64,000 bases of DNA from Paenibacillus_AP thailandensis. Lineage in GTDB: Bacteria; Bacillota; Bacilli; Paenibacillales; Paenibacillaceae. A program made the translations under genes and the position numbers. The stretch's first letter is position 1, and each line of letters opens with the position of its first letter. Location of the stretch: positions 558,001 to 622,000 of the forward strand of contig NZ_JBHUMY010000001.1 in assembly GCF_042685365.1 (NCBI RefSeq). Direction: 5' to 3'. The notes beneath the pieces are model-generated. The model did no database searches, was not told the origin of the DNA, and worked only from the letters and a program-made list of their open reading frames with translations. Positions 1-7,969 of the stretch are shown here, in pieces.

Positions 1-387
1 GAGCATAATTTGCTCCTCGCCCGTTTTTTGCAGCCACTTCATCCGCTCTTCCAGCACGCTTGCCAGCTCGTTAAATTCCCGGTTTGCGCCTGCCGCCGCA
101 AGCTCCCCCGTCTCGGGCAGCCGAAACTCGTAATTGCCGTTGGCCAATTGTTTAAACGCCAACTGAAACGCATCGATTCTCCGGTAGACGGTCTGGCTGA
201 ACCAGTAGCCGCAAGCCGTGCTCACAAGAAGCACCGCTCCGCCGGCGGCCCATATCGCTTGCGCCGCTCTGCCTTCGCTTACGAGAAACGACCAGACGGC
301 AGCCCCGATCAATGCGGAGAGCATCGACGAAAGCGCGAATTTCCATATGATTTCCCACTTGCCGCTGCGAAGCAATCGGACCATCAT
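1..387 (-). CDS. liaS: LiaS-type sensor histidine kinase, N-terminal part (runs off the window)
   Basis: The minus-strand frame starts at one of two adjacent ATG codons (387 or 384) and stays open to base 1, so only the first 129 codons are present. They give a short cytoplasmic start, two hydrophobic segments (about residues 14-35 and 44-62) separated by a very short loop, then a HAMP-like stretch (about 65-125) with a VYRRID start and an NREFNELA segment. Two close membrane helices with almost no external domain are typical of intramembrane-sensing kinases of the LiaS/VraS type. The gene begins 7 bases after the liaF stop, so the two are co-transcribed; a response regulator gene (liaR) would be expected outside the window. 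The kinase core is not visible, so the name rests on the N-terminus and on linkage to liaF. Confidence 0.8.
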   Translation of the reverse strand, partial: MMVRLLRSGKWEIIWKFALSSMLSALIGAAVWSFLVSEGRAAQAIWAAGGAVLLVSTACGYWFSQTVYRRIDAFQLAFKQLANGNYEFRLPETGELAAAGANREFNELASVLEERMKWLQKTGEEQIML

Positions 388-394
388 GCTTTCG

Positions 395-1456
395 TTACCC
401 TACCTTCGTTACGCGCACATCGCCCAGGAAAGTGCTGACGACGAGCTTGATTTTTTTGTCCGTGTCCTGATACCGGGGAGAGTGAATGTTGACCGAATGG
501 AAAAGCCCGCCTTCCTTCTGGCCGAAAATCTTCACGTCGCCCGCAAAAGCGCTGGAAACGACCTGCACGCCGACATCCGGATCGTTCGGAATATAAACCT
601 TCACATCACCTATAAACGTAGAAATGTTAATTTTTGTTTCGCCGGGGTTGATTTGCGCTTTGGTCAAGTCCAGCGTCGTATCTCCGATAAAATGCGAAAT
701 ATTGAGCGGCTTCAGCTCCCAGTAGCCATCCCCGATATGAATGTCCCCGATAAACCCGGATTTGTTCAGGGTCCCGGGATCGTAGCTCCAATACTCTTCC
801 TTATATGCATGCTTATGGTGATGCTTGAATTCATGCTTCATCTGCTTGACCTGATGCTTGAACTGCTTCTTCCGCTGCTTCCAATCGTACGTCTCGTCTT
901 CATGCGCATATTCTTCGGTTCGTCCTCCCGCAAAAGGCTCCTCATCCCGCGCGCCGCTTGTCTCATCCTTCGGCCTCGTCGGGTCGGGGTGAAGCGGCGG
1001 AGCCGGAGGCACGTCGTAATCGTCGTCGAAGCGGTCGCCGAAACGTCCGTAAGGCCGCCATTCCTCGTCGTCCGGCCGTGTTTCCCTGCGGCTGGGCCGC
1101 GGCTTCCACAGCATTTTGATCCCGATCAAAATAATCGCGACAGGCCACAAATTCATGAAAATTTCGCCGAGCGACCAAGCGAACCAGCTCAGGTTATGCC
1201 CCAGAAACACGACGCCGAGCAATATAAGGAAGATACTGCCGAAAGCCGAGCCTTCCCTGGAAAACAATCCGTTAAAAAGCCCCGTCAATCCGATCAATAT
1301 TAAAATAACCGGCCAGAACGTGGAGATAATATAAGCCAAATTTAAATCTCCAAGCTCAAACTGAACATATCCGGTTTGCCTGAGCAAGAACAAAACGCCG
1401 ATCGCAATGACGATCAAGCCTATCATGATTCGGTTAAACGAAAACCGGCCTTTCAC
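395..1456 (-). CDS. liaF: LiaF-type membrane regulator of the envelope-stress response
   Basis: 353-residue protein starting at GTG 1456, chosen because GGGAG lies about 10 bases upstream; the nearby ATG is out of frame. Residues about 8-125 hold four hydrophobic helices. A charged, Asp/Pro-rich then Lys/His-rich linker (about 125-215) contains HHHKH. The C-terminal domain (about 220-353) repeats the motif F-[ILA]-G-D five times, as in the LiaF/VraT C-terminal beta domain. In Bacillus, LiaF inhibits the LiaRS two-component system until lipid-II-directed antibiotics damage the envelope; the same role is inferred here from family and from the kinase gene just downstream. The basic, His-rich linker is longer than I would expect for the Bacillus protein. 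No terminator separates it from liaS. Confidence 0.9.
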   Translation of the reverse strand: MKGRFSFNRIMIGLIVIAIGVLFLLRQTGYVQFELGDLNLAYIISTFWPVILILIGLTGLFNGLFSREGSAFGSIFLILLGVVFLGHNLSWFAWSLGEIFMNLWPVAIILIGIKMLWKPRPSRRETRPDDEEWRPYGRFGDRFDDDYDVPPAPPLHPDPTRPKDETSGARDEEPFAGGRTEEYAHEDETYDWKQRKKQFKHQVKQMKHEFKHHHKHAYKEEYWSYDPGTLNKSGFIGDIHIGDGYWELKPLNISHFIGDTTLDLTKAQINPGETKINISTFIGDVKVYIPNDPDVGVQVVSSAFAGDVKIFGQKEGGLFHSVNIHSPRYQDTDKKIKLVVSTFLGDVRVTKVG

Positions 1457-1686
1457 ATGACTTCAACTCCCGTAACGTAAATTCTTTCGGTCAGACGTTC
1501 CGACGCAACGGTTTATACGTTGTTCCGGTTTAATTCCAGTATAGCCAAGGCTGTCTATTTCCGTAAGGGGACCCCCGATTGAAATCGCTCTCGGTCCAGG
1601 GACGGAGGGAACGACAGTCTTTACCAAAACCGCAAAAGAAATCATTAAAACCTTACGTATCATGTCAAGTTATAGGAGGTAAAACG

Positions 1687-1715
1687 TTGACTTTGCTGCC
1701 AACCCTACTTATAAT
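1687..1715 (+). promoter_or_regulatory. Sigma-A promoter of amt
   Basis: TTGACT at 1687-1692 and TATAAT at 1710-1715 are separated by 17 bases, predicting a start of transcription near 1722, about 30 bases before the preferred amt start. A perfect AGGAGGT sits just upstream at 1674-1680 and would only be in RNA made from a promoter further up. Between the liaF start (1456) and this promoter I see no convincing gene. Confidence 0.75.
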
Positions 1716-1751
1716 GATGAACGAATTCGTCGAATGGGAGTTGTCATCATC

Positions 1752-3044
1752 GTGGAACTAATAGAGCTTTCGAAAGGGCTGGACACCGTCTGGGTCGTCC
1801 TGACGGCTGCGATGATTTTGCTGATGGAGGGCGGCTTCGCCCTGCTCGAAGCGGGATTCGTCAGACAAAAAAACGCGGTCAGCATCATTATGAAAGTATT
1901 TGTAGACATCGTGTTTGGCGCGCTGGTCTTTTATGCGTTCGGTTTCGCCCTGATGTACGGTGCGGACGCCGCGGGCTTGATCGGCACAAACGGCTTTATG
2001 CTGAGAGGGGACTTGTCCCATATCAGCTTGAACATTAGCCATGAAACGTATTGGCTGTTCCAATGCGCGTTCGTTATCGCCGTTATCTCCATCGTCTCCG
2101 GCGCGGTCGCCGAAAGGATCCACTTCCGCGCGTATATTTTGCTTACGATCGCGATGACCGGCTTGATCTATCCGCTCGCCGGCCATTGGGTATGGGCCGC
2201 AGGCGGCTGGATCGGCAAGCTTGGCATGATCGATTTCGCCGGCTCCGCCGTCATTCATGCGCTGGGCGGGTTCGCCGCGCTGGCCGCCGCCTTATTCATC
2301 GGGCCGCGAATCGGCAAATTCGGCAAGGACGGCAAAGCGAACATCGTGCCGCCTTCCAATCTGCCGCTCGCTTCGGTCGGCGCCTTCATATTATGGTTCG
2401 GCTGGTTTGGCTTCAACGCGGGAAGCACGTTAAGCGCAACGAACGAGTCGATCGGCCATATCGCCGTCACAACGATGCTCTCCGCAGCGGCCGGCGGAGC
2501 CGCATGCATTCTGTTCACCATGTTCCGCTACAAAAAAGCCGATCCGCCAATGGTCATTAACGGCTCGCTTGCAGGACTCGTCGGCATTACGGCCGGATGC
2601 GCCTTCGTATCCGACGGAGCCGCCATTCTGATTGGCGCCGTGTCGGGCGTTGCGATGGTGCTCGTGACCGAATGGCTGGAACGCCGGCAAATCGACGACC
2701 CTGTCGGCGCCTTTGCCGTGCACGGCGTAAGCGGCAGCATCGGCACGCTTGCCGTAGGCTTGTTTGCGTTACCGGAGCTCGCTTCCGGCGTCGGCCGCGG
2801 CTATTACGGATTGCTCTACGGCGGAGGCTGGAGCCTGCTTGGCGTGCAGGCGCTTGGCCTTGCCGTCGTCGCCGCCTGGGGGTTTCTCATGTCGTGGGCT
2901 GCCCTTTGGCTCATTAACCGCGTCGTCCCCGCCCGCGTTTCGAAGGACGAGGAGCTTGTCGGGCTGGACGTCGGCATTCACGGCGTTCCCGCATACAGCA
3001 GAGAGCACGGCTTTATCGATTTGGATCAGTTGAAAGGTAACTAG
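1752..3044 (+). CDS. amt: Ammonium transporter (Amt/AmtB family)
   Basis: About 430-residue polytopic membrane protein that moves ammonium/ammonia across the cytoplasmic membrane. The sequence shows eleven or so hydrophobic helices, the early EAGFVR(Q)KN segment, GHWVWAAGGW, the FNAGS motif, GITAGCAFV and FAVHGVSGSIG; the last contains one of the twin pore histidines. An ATG at 1734 would add six residues but lies only about 12 bases after the predicted transcription start and has no ribosome-binding site; GTG 1752 has GGGAG eleven bases upstream and is preferred. No GlnK/PII gene follows, unlike the nrgAB arrangement of B. subtilis, so regulation through a linked PII protein is not supported here. 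A strong terminator follows. Confidence 0.93.
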   Translation: MELIELSKGLDTVWVVLTAAMILLMEGGFALLEAGFVRQKNAVSIIMKVFVDIVFGALVFYAFGFALMYGADAAGLIGTNGFMLRGDLSHISLNISHETYWLFQCAFVIAVISIVSGAVAERIHFRAYILLTIAMTGLIYPLAGHWVWAAGGWIGKLGMIDFAGSAVIHALGGFAALAAALFIGPRIGKFGKDGKANIVPPSNLPLASVGAFILWFGWFGFNAGSTLSATNESIGHIAVTTMLSAAAGGAACILFTMFRYKKADPPMVINGSLAGLVGITAGCAFVSDGAAILIGAVSGVAMVLVTEWLERRQIDDPVGAFAVHGVSGSIGTLAVGLFALPELASGVGRGYYGLLYGGGWSLLGVQALGLAVVAAWGFLMSWAALWLINRVVPARVSKDEELVGLDVGIHGVPAYSREHGFIDLDQLKGN

Positions 3045-3080
3045 CCGCTCGGAACGTTCAACTTGGCGGCAAACGAACAC

Positions 3081-3116
3081 AAGCCGCCCCGATCGCCGGG
3101 GCGGCTTGTGTTTTTT
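3081..3116 (+). terminator. Rho-independent terminator after amt
   Basis: AAGCCGCCCC (3081-3090) pairs with GGGGCGGCTT (3098-3107), followed by GTG and six T. Directly after the T run is an uninterrupted run of eleven G (3117-3127). Confidence 0.9.
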
Positions 3117-3146
3117 GGGGGGGGGGGCGACACGAAAGCCTTCATT

Positions 3147-3521
3147 TTATTCCAGATGGCGAGCCAGATCGTCAGGCAAACTCACCATATCTCCTGGAGC
3201 GGAACCAAGCTGAATGGCACGGGCGTTCTCCAGCTCCATCCGCAATTCCCGGACCTTCTCCATCGGCTTCTTCACAAAATGAATATACTCTACGGCCAAA
3301 TGATGGTCCGGCTTCTTGCCGGATAAGAAACGTCTGAGCGTGGACATGGACTGATAAGCCCGATCCTCGGCCAGGCGGCGTTTTTCGTAACGTTCCACCA
3401 TTTGCTCGATCTCTGCGATTTCTTGCTCTTTCTTGGAAATATAAGCATCGATAAAAGGCAGCACCTCGGCTGCGATTCGTCGGTTCGAAGCGTTGTATCC
3501 GGATGCTAAAGGTTCGTTCAT
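3147..3521 (-). CDS. Conserved hypothetical coiled-coil protein
   Basis: 124-residue soluble protein that I do not recognise. It begins after a good AGGTGA site. Residues about 20-60 are strongly charged and heptad-like (many Glu, Lys, Arg), then a basic SGKKPDHH segment, and a second helix-forming stretch to residue 105; there is no signal peptide, membrane helix or cysteine. It stands alone, convergent with amt and followed by the amt terminator region. A structural or regulatory role is possible but nothing in the sequence fixes one. Confidence 0.6.
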   Translation of the reverse strand: MNEPLASGYNASNRRIAAEVLPFIDAYISKKEQEIAEIEQMVERYEKRRLAEDRAYQSMSTLRRFLSGKKPDHHLAVEYIHFVKKPMEKVRELRMELENARAIQLGSAPGDMVSLPDDLARHLE

Positions 3522-3660
3522 GTCAAATCACCTATCTCAATATGTGATTAATGATTACATAAGCAATCATACAATAGAAATAGGCGATTTGAAAACTGTT
3601 TTTTTGGCTAAAAAGATGTAAGCGGCATCAACCAAGCCGCCTCCATACGGCTTCATACGC

Positions 3661-3690
3661 AAAGAAAGGAGCCCCTCATCAGGCTCCTTT
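3661..3690 (-). terminator. Terminator after the 42-residue basic peptide gene
   Basis: AAAGGAGCC (3665-3673) pairs with GGCTCCTTT (3682-3690); read on the minus strand it is followed by a short T-rich stretch (TTTCTTTG). Confidence 0.65.
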
Positions 3691-3704
3691 CCGCCGGAAT
3701 CCGG

Positions 3705-3833
3705 TCACGGATTATTGCGCCGGTCCTTTATTTTTTTCTCGACGTTTTTCGGATTGTTGCTCGTGTTCGTGTTTCCCCACACCTCTGCGACTCCGGTTAA
3801 TTCGTCGAGCTTGCTGTTTTTATGTTTAGCCAT
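3705..3833 (-). CDS. Small basic hypothetical protein (42 residues)
   Basis: The ATG at 3833 is preceded by GAGGAGGTGA, a near-perfect ribosome-binding site, which decides the start; an upstream extension has no such site. The product is Lys/Asn-rich (MAKHKNSKLDE at the start, a basic NVEKKIKDRRNNP end), with a central TGVAEVWGNT segment. Size and composition resemble the small basic peptides packed into Bacillales spores, but I cannot match it to a named Ssp family. Its own terminator lies downstream. Confidence 0.6.
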   Translation of the reverse strand: MAKHKNSKLDELTGVAEVWGNTNTSNNPKNVEKKIKDRRNNP

Positions 3834-3897
3834 GCGGCTTTCACCTCCTCGGGCGATTCGTGCGCGTAATGCCAAGGGCTCATGCTGGCGGAACCGT

Positions 3898-4476
3898 CTA
3901 GGACCTGACGTCATCCTGCGGGATCGGCAAACCGGCCTCGACCGCTTTATTTAAGTCGTTAAGCCGTTTTTGAGACAGCTTGCCGTTTCCGAGGTCGATG
4001 ATTTTTACCGTTACCGTCCGTTTGCCCCATTGCTTGTACACCTGCTCGACCGTTTCGAAATACAGGTCGATTTTCGGCCCTTTGATGGCCGAGCCCGTAT
4101 CCGCCACGATGCCGTAGCCGTAGCCGGGGATAAACAGCAAAGTGCCGATCGGAAACAGCTTGGGATCGGCCGCTATCGTCGATACCCGGTCTCGGCGGAC
4201 TTTAACGCCGGAGTAGGTAATGCCGTACTGCGGATGGCCCGGGCGCTTGCCCGTCGACTCCACGCCCGCGGTATAGCCCGTGGCCACGACCGTGTATGAC
4301 GCGTTCTCGTCCGGCTTGCCTGCTTCCTTGGCCTCCGTCTGTCCGTTATGGCGGACGCCGTGCGGATGGAGCGCGGAGGCCTCTGCCGACGCCGCAAAAA
4401 CGGCAAACACGAGCAGCACGGCCGCCATGCGCGGCAGGCCGGTTTTTCTAACCGCAACAAAAAAGCTTGTCACCAT
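3898..4476 (-). CDS. Secreted 3D-domain (YuiC/YocH-like) cell-wall protein
   Basis: 192 residues from the ATG at 4476, picked because GAGGAGGAAG precedes it; a start 15 codons further up has none. Residues about 10-35 are a signal peptide (LLVFAVFAASAEASA). The C-terminal half is a 3D domain of double-psi beta-barrel type: VVATGYTAG, TYSGVKVRRD, a LFPIGTLLFIPGYG core and IVADTGSAIKGPKIDLYF, giving the conserved aspartates of the family. Relatives include YuiC/Sps muralytic proteins and MltA-like barrels; peptidoglycan cleavage is likely but not proven by sequence. It begins 55 bases after thrS without an evident terminator between them, so read-through from thrS is possible. Confidence 0.82.
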   Translation of the reverse strand: MVTSFFVAVRKTGLPRMAAVLLVFAVFAASAEASALHPHGVRHNGQTEAKEAGKPDENASYTVVATGYTAGVESTGKRPGHPQYGITYSGVKVRRDRVSTIAADPKLFPIGTLLFIPGYGYGIVADTGSAIKGPKIDLYFETVEQVYKQWGKRTVTVKIIDLGNGKLSQKRLNDLNKAVEAGLPIPQDDVRS

Positions 4477-4531
4477 TTGGGCAGCTTCCTCCTCAGAAGA
4501 AATCATACCCAAACGGCGCAAGCTTCATTCA

Positions 4532-6472
4532 CTAGATTTGTTTCGTGCGGATTTCATCGTTCATGAGCGCAATCAAATCCTCGACCGGCTTCGCTCCGAT
4601 ATCGCCTTCGCCCCGCTTGCGGACAGATACCGTGCCCGTTTGCGATTCGTTTTCGCCGACGACAAGCATATACGGTATTTTCTCCAGCTGCGCCTCGCGG
4701 ATTTTATAACCCAGCTTCTCGTTGCGCAGGTCGCTTTCGGCGCGGATGCCTCCCTCGAGCAGCTTGTCTTCCACCTCGCGCGCATAAGCCTCGTAAGCGG
4801 CCGATACCGGAATGACCCTCGCTTGAACCGGCGACAGCCACAGCGGCAGCGCGCCGGCGAAGTTCTCCAGCAGGAACGCGGTCATCCGCTCCATCGTGCT
4901 GATGATGCCGCGGTGAATGACGACCGGACGATGCTTATTGCCGTCATTGCCCACATATTCCAGCTCGAAGCGTTCAGGCAGCAGGAAGTCAAGCTGCGCG
5001 GTCGAAAGCGTCTCCTCCCTGCCGAGCGCCGTCTTGATCTGCACGTCGAGCTTCGGACCGTAAAAGGCCGCTTCGCCTTCGGCTTCGAAGAACGGCAAGC
5101 CCAGCTCTTCTACGACTTCGCGAAGCATGCGCTGCGACATTTCCCACATCTCGTCGTTCGGGAAATATTTCTCCGTATCCTTCGGATCGCGGTACGACAG
5201 GCGGAAGCGGTATTCCTTAATGCCGAAGTCCTCGTACACTTTACGGATCAAGTTCACGACGCGCGCGAATTCTTCCTTGATTTGGTCCGGACGGCAGAAA
5301 ATATGGGCGTCGTTCAGCGTCATCGCGCGAACCCGGTGAAGGCCCGTGAGCGCGCCGGACATTTCATAGCGGTGCATCGTGCCGAGCTCCGCGATTCGGA
5401 TCGGCAGATCGCGGTAGCTGCGCATATCGCTTTTGAACACCATCATATGGTGCGGGCAGTTCATCGGACGAAGGACGAGCTCTTCGTTGTCCAGTTCCAT
5501 CTTAGGGAACATATCCTCGCTGTAGTGCTCCCAGTGGCCGGACGTCTTGTACAGCTCCACGTTGGCCAGCACCGGCGTATAGACGTGCTGGTAACCGAGC
5601 TTCTCCTCCAGGTCTACGATGTAGCGTTCCAGCGTGCGGCGGACTTTGGCGCCGTTCGGCAGCCAGAGCGGCAGCCCTTGGCCGACTTCGCGGGAGAACG
5701 TAAACATTTTCAGCTCGCGGCCTAGCTTGCGGTGATCCCGCTTCTTCGCTTCTTCGAGGAAGTGCAGATGCTCTTCGAGCTGCGATTTTTTAGGAAACGC
5801 CGTACCGTAAATTCGCTGCAGCATTTTGTTCTTCGAATCCCCGCGCCAATACGCGCCCGCCACGCTGAGCAGCTTGAACGCCTTGATCCGCCCCGTCGAA
5901 GGCAGATGCGGCCCGCGGCACAAGTCGAAAAACTCGCCCTGATGGTACATCGTAATGACCGAATCCTCCGGCAAATCTCGGATCAGCTCAAGCTTCAGGT
6001 TGTCGCCGAGTTCGGTGTAAATCGCAATGGCTTCTTCGCGGCTGACGACTTTGCGGCGGATATCCAAATTTTCTTGAACGATCTTCTCCATTTCCTTCTC
6101 GATCTTGACCAAATCTTCAGGCGTAAGCGATTGGTCCATGTCGATATCGTAATAGAAGCCGTCCTCGATAACCGGACCGATGCCCAGCTTCACGTTCGCG
6201 TCCTTGTACAGCCGCTTGATCGCCTGCGCCATCATATGCGCCGTGCTGTGACGGTATACTTCCAGCCCTTCGGGCGTTTCCACCGTAATGATGGACACTT
6301 CCGCATCCTGCTCGAGCGGCGTGTAGACGTCGACCACTTTGCCGTTCACTTTGCCGGCAATAGCGTTTTTGCGGAGTCCCGGGCTAATCGAACCGGCGAT
6401 ATCTTCTATCGTCGCGCCTTTTTCATACTCTCTGACCGCGCCGTCAGGCAACGTTACTTTGATGCTCATCAT
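4532..6472 (-). CDS. thrS: Threonyl-tRNA synthetase
   Basis: About 646-residue class II synthetase that charges tRNA-Thr in the cytoplasm. In order: TGS domain (about 1-62), the editing/SAD domain with HSTAHMMAQA and CRGPHLPSTG, the catalytic core with MNCPHH, LNDAHIFC and VIHRGIIS, which supply the Cys and two His zinc ligands typical of ThrRS, and a C-terminal anticodon-binding domain. Several ATG codons cluster at 6469-6478; GGGAGG directly upstream places the start at 6472 or 6469, and the longer open frame upstream reads into the leader terminator. Regulation is by the T-box leader upstream. As in B. subtilis it follows ytxC, but dnaB-dnaI are about 38 kb away rather than adjacent. Confidence 0.97.
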   Translation of the reverse strand: MMSIKVTLPDGAVREYEKGATIEDIAGSISPGLRKNAIAGKVNGKVVDVYTPLEQDAEVSIITVETPEGLEVYRHSTAHMMAQAIKRLYKDANVKLGIGPVIEDGFYYDIDMDQSLTPEDLVKIEKEMEKIVQENLDIRRKVVSREEAIAIYTELGDNLKLELIRDLPEDSVITMYHQGEFFDLCRGPHLPSTGRIKAFKLLSVAGAYWRGDSKNKMLQRIYGTAFPKKSQLEEHLHFLEEAKKRDHRKLGRELKMFTFSREVGQGLPLWLPNGAKVRRTLERYIVDLEEKLGYQHVYTPVLANVELYKTSGHWEHYSEDMFPKMELDNEELVLRPMNCPHHMMVFKSDMRSYRDLPIRIAELGTMHRYEMSGALTGLHRVRAMTLNDAHIFCRPDQIKEEFARVVNLIRKVYEDFGIKEYRFRLSYRDPKDTEKYFPNDEMWEMSQRMLREVVEELGLPFFEAEGEAAFYGPKLDVQIKTALGREETLSTAQLDFLLPERFELEYVGNDGNKHRPVVIHRGIISTMERMTAFLLENFAGALPLWLSPVQARVIPVSAAYEAYAREVEDKLLEGGIRAESDLRNEKLGYKIREAQLEKIPYMLVVGENESQTGTVSVRKRGEGDIGAKPVEDLIALMNDEIRTKQI

Positions 6473-6519
6473 TTCCATCCTCCCGATAATAAATCGACTA
6501 TAGCCGGCGGAGACGGCAC

Positions 6520-6832
6520 AAAAAAAAGCACGCATCCCCGCAAAGGGACGAGTGCTTGTCGCTTACCCGTGGTTCCACCCAGCTTCAACCGCTTCCGCCC
6601 GCAGCATGCGCCGCGTCAATGACAGACCGCAGTCCTTTCCTATTCTGTAACGGGAATTCCCGGCGCAGCTTACTAACCGGACCTCTCATCCGTCCGCGTT
6701 CAACTGCACGGCTACAAAGGGGTATAGTTGCGCCGCTCCGGAGAATCTTGCAGCCGTTGGATTCTCTCTCTGGACGGACTTAAACGCAAATACATGTCTT
6801 TGTCATGGCCTTTGCTTCAAATTTCGTCTATA
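6520..6832 (-). promoter_or_regulatory. T-box leader (tRNA-Thr sensing) of thrS
   Basis: Reading the minus strand, the conserved T-box AGGGTGGAACCACGGG-like element lies at 6567-6580, followed by a terminator: stem at 6545-6557 with 6526-6539 and a run of eight T at 6520-6527. The leader begins near 6832; a base stem TCCGTCC/GGACGGA and an AGAGAGAG stretch fit Stem I. Uncharged tRNA-Thr is expected to stabilise the antiterminator. The specifier codon cannot be fixed with certainty; ACG in the segment GAACGCG is a candidate. Confidence 0.93.
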
Positions 6833-6838
6833 CGCAAA

Positions 6839-6867
6839 ATTATAGCGGCGGCGGACGGTTTGGTCAA
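6839..6867 (-). promoter_or_regulatory. Promoter of the thrS leader
   Basis: On the minus strand TTGACC (6862-6867), a 17-base spacer and TATAAT (6839-6844). It lies just after the end of ytxC. Confidence 0.8.
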
Positions 6868-6913
6868 GCGGATGAAAGCGCGGCAATCCTTTCCGGCAAG
6901 CGGCGGCGGGACT

Positions 6914-7852
6914 TCAGGACTGCGCATTATCCATTTCGTCCAGACGCTTGGCGCACGAGGCGCATTTCACGCATAGCTGGACGCGCCGGTCGAATATCGA
7001 TTCGATCGTGCGGATGACCTGCGCCTCCGGCTGCCGGGTGTGGATCGTGATCATTTTCGGCGATACCGATATAAGCGAGCTGATGACCATGTCCTCGATA
7101 TTGATTTCGGTCTCCAGCATTTCGGCTACGACCCGGTCCGTATGGGGCTTCGCCTCAAAGCGTTGAAACCGTTCGTTGTACATTTCAAACTCATGGCCGC
7201 CTTTATGAACCAAATGGATCTCGGGCACCTTCGTTTCCTGCAGGCATACGAAATATTTCAACAACGATATAAATTCCTGATATTGCTTGTCAAGCACGTA
7301 TTCGTCCATGGCATACTCGACGATTTCGTTTAATTCGGACCGGTACGCTTGAAGCCGGAAATCGATTAAGCCCGTCAAATTTACGAGCGTATGCTCCCGC
7401 AAATAAAGCTCGATCTCGTCCGCTACTTTCGCCTTGCGCCGCTTGGCGTCCGCATCGCGAAACTTGACGCCGAGTCCATCCGTCTCCGTTCCGTACAGCA
7501 GGTCTTGGCAATATTTCGCAAGCACGGCCGCTTCGTTGTCCCAATTGCGGTATTTGCGCTGGATCAATCGGTTCAGAACTGCCGATTCCAGGTACGTCAC
7601 GAAATATTCGGCCAAAGCTTGAGCGGCCGTGCGGTAAACGGCGGCGCCATGCTCCAGCAGCTTAAACTCAGGGAGGACGGCCCGGCAATCAATACGCCTT
7701 TTGTCCGGCGATAGCTCGAATCGAATGATTCGGGTGCCTCCCGCTTCGCGGATTGTATGTAAATCCTCGGCTGCGCGTTGGACCAGGAGATTGTGCAGCT
7801 CCCCGAGATCTCCTTCGAATCCAGAGCCCGGCATGACGGCAAACAGTTCCAT
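6914..7852 (-). CDS. ytxC: YtxC-family putative sporulation protein
   Basis: 312-residue soluble protein starting after AGGGGTGAG. It matches the YtxC family by overall pattern: an Arg/Glu-rich middle (RKAKVADEIELYLREH), the LTGLIDFRLQ and VEYAMDEYVLDKQYQEFI segments, and a C-terminal CVKCASC cluster that could bind a metal. Position supports this, since ytxC lies immediately upstream of thrS in B. subtilis as well. The biochemical role is not known to me; the family is annotated as sporulation-associated. No signal peptide or membrane helix. Confidence 0.85.
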   Translation of the reverse strand: MELFAVMPGSGFEGDLGELHNLLVQRAAEDLHTIREAGGTRIIRFELSPDKRRIDCRAVLPEFKLLEHGAAVYRTAAQALAEYFVTYLESAVLNRLIQRKYRNWDNEAAVLAKYCQDLLYGTETDGLGVKFRDADAKRRKAKVADEIELYLREHTLVNLTGLIDFRLQAYRSELNEIVEYAMDEYVLDKQYQEFISLLKYFVCLQETKVPEIHLVHKGGHEFEMYNERFQRFEAKPHTDRVVAEMLETEINIEDMVISSLISVSPKMITIHTRQPEAQVIRTIESIFDRRVQLCVKCASCAKRLDEMDNAQS

Positions 7853-7969
7853 GAGCTCACCCCTTTCATCCCTAACAGTATATGGTCCCGTTAAAGGGGA
7901 TATACGATGAAGAAGATGGGTTGAAAGGGAGGCCCGTTCCGGTAATTCCGGCTTACGTCACTGAGCAAG

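Noticed and set aside
1463..1663. 66-codon minus-strand frame just upstream of liaF
   Set aside because: No ribosome-binding site of quality, no recognisable features beyond a short hydrophobic start, and it covers the region where the lia promoter should be.
4280..6622. Long plus-strand frames opposite thrS
   Set aside because: They are antisense shadows of a clear thrS and its leader; GC-rich codons leave the opposite strand open.
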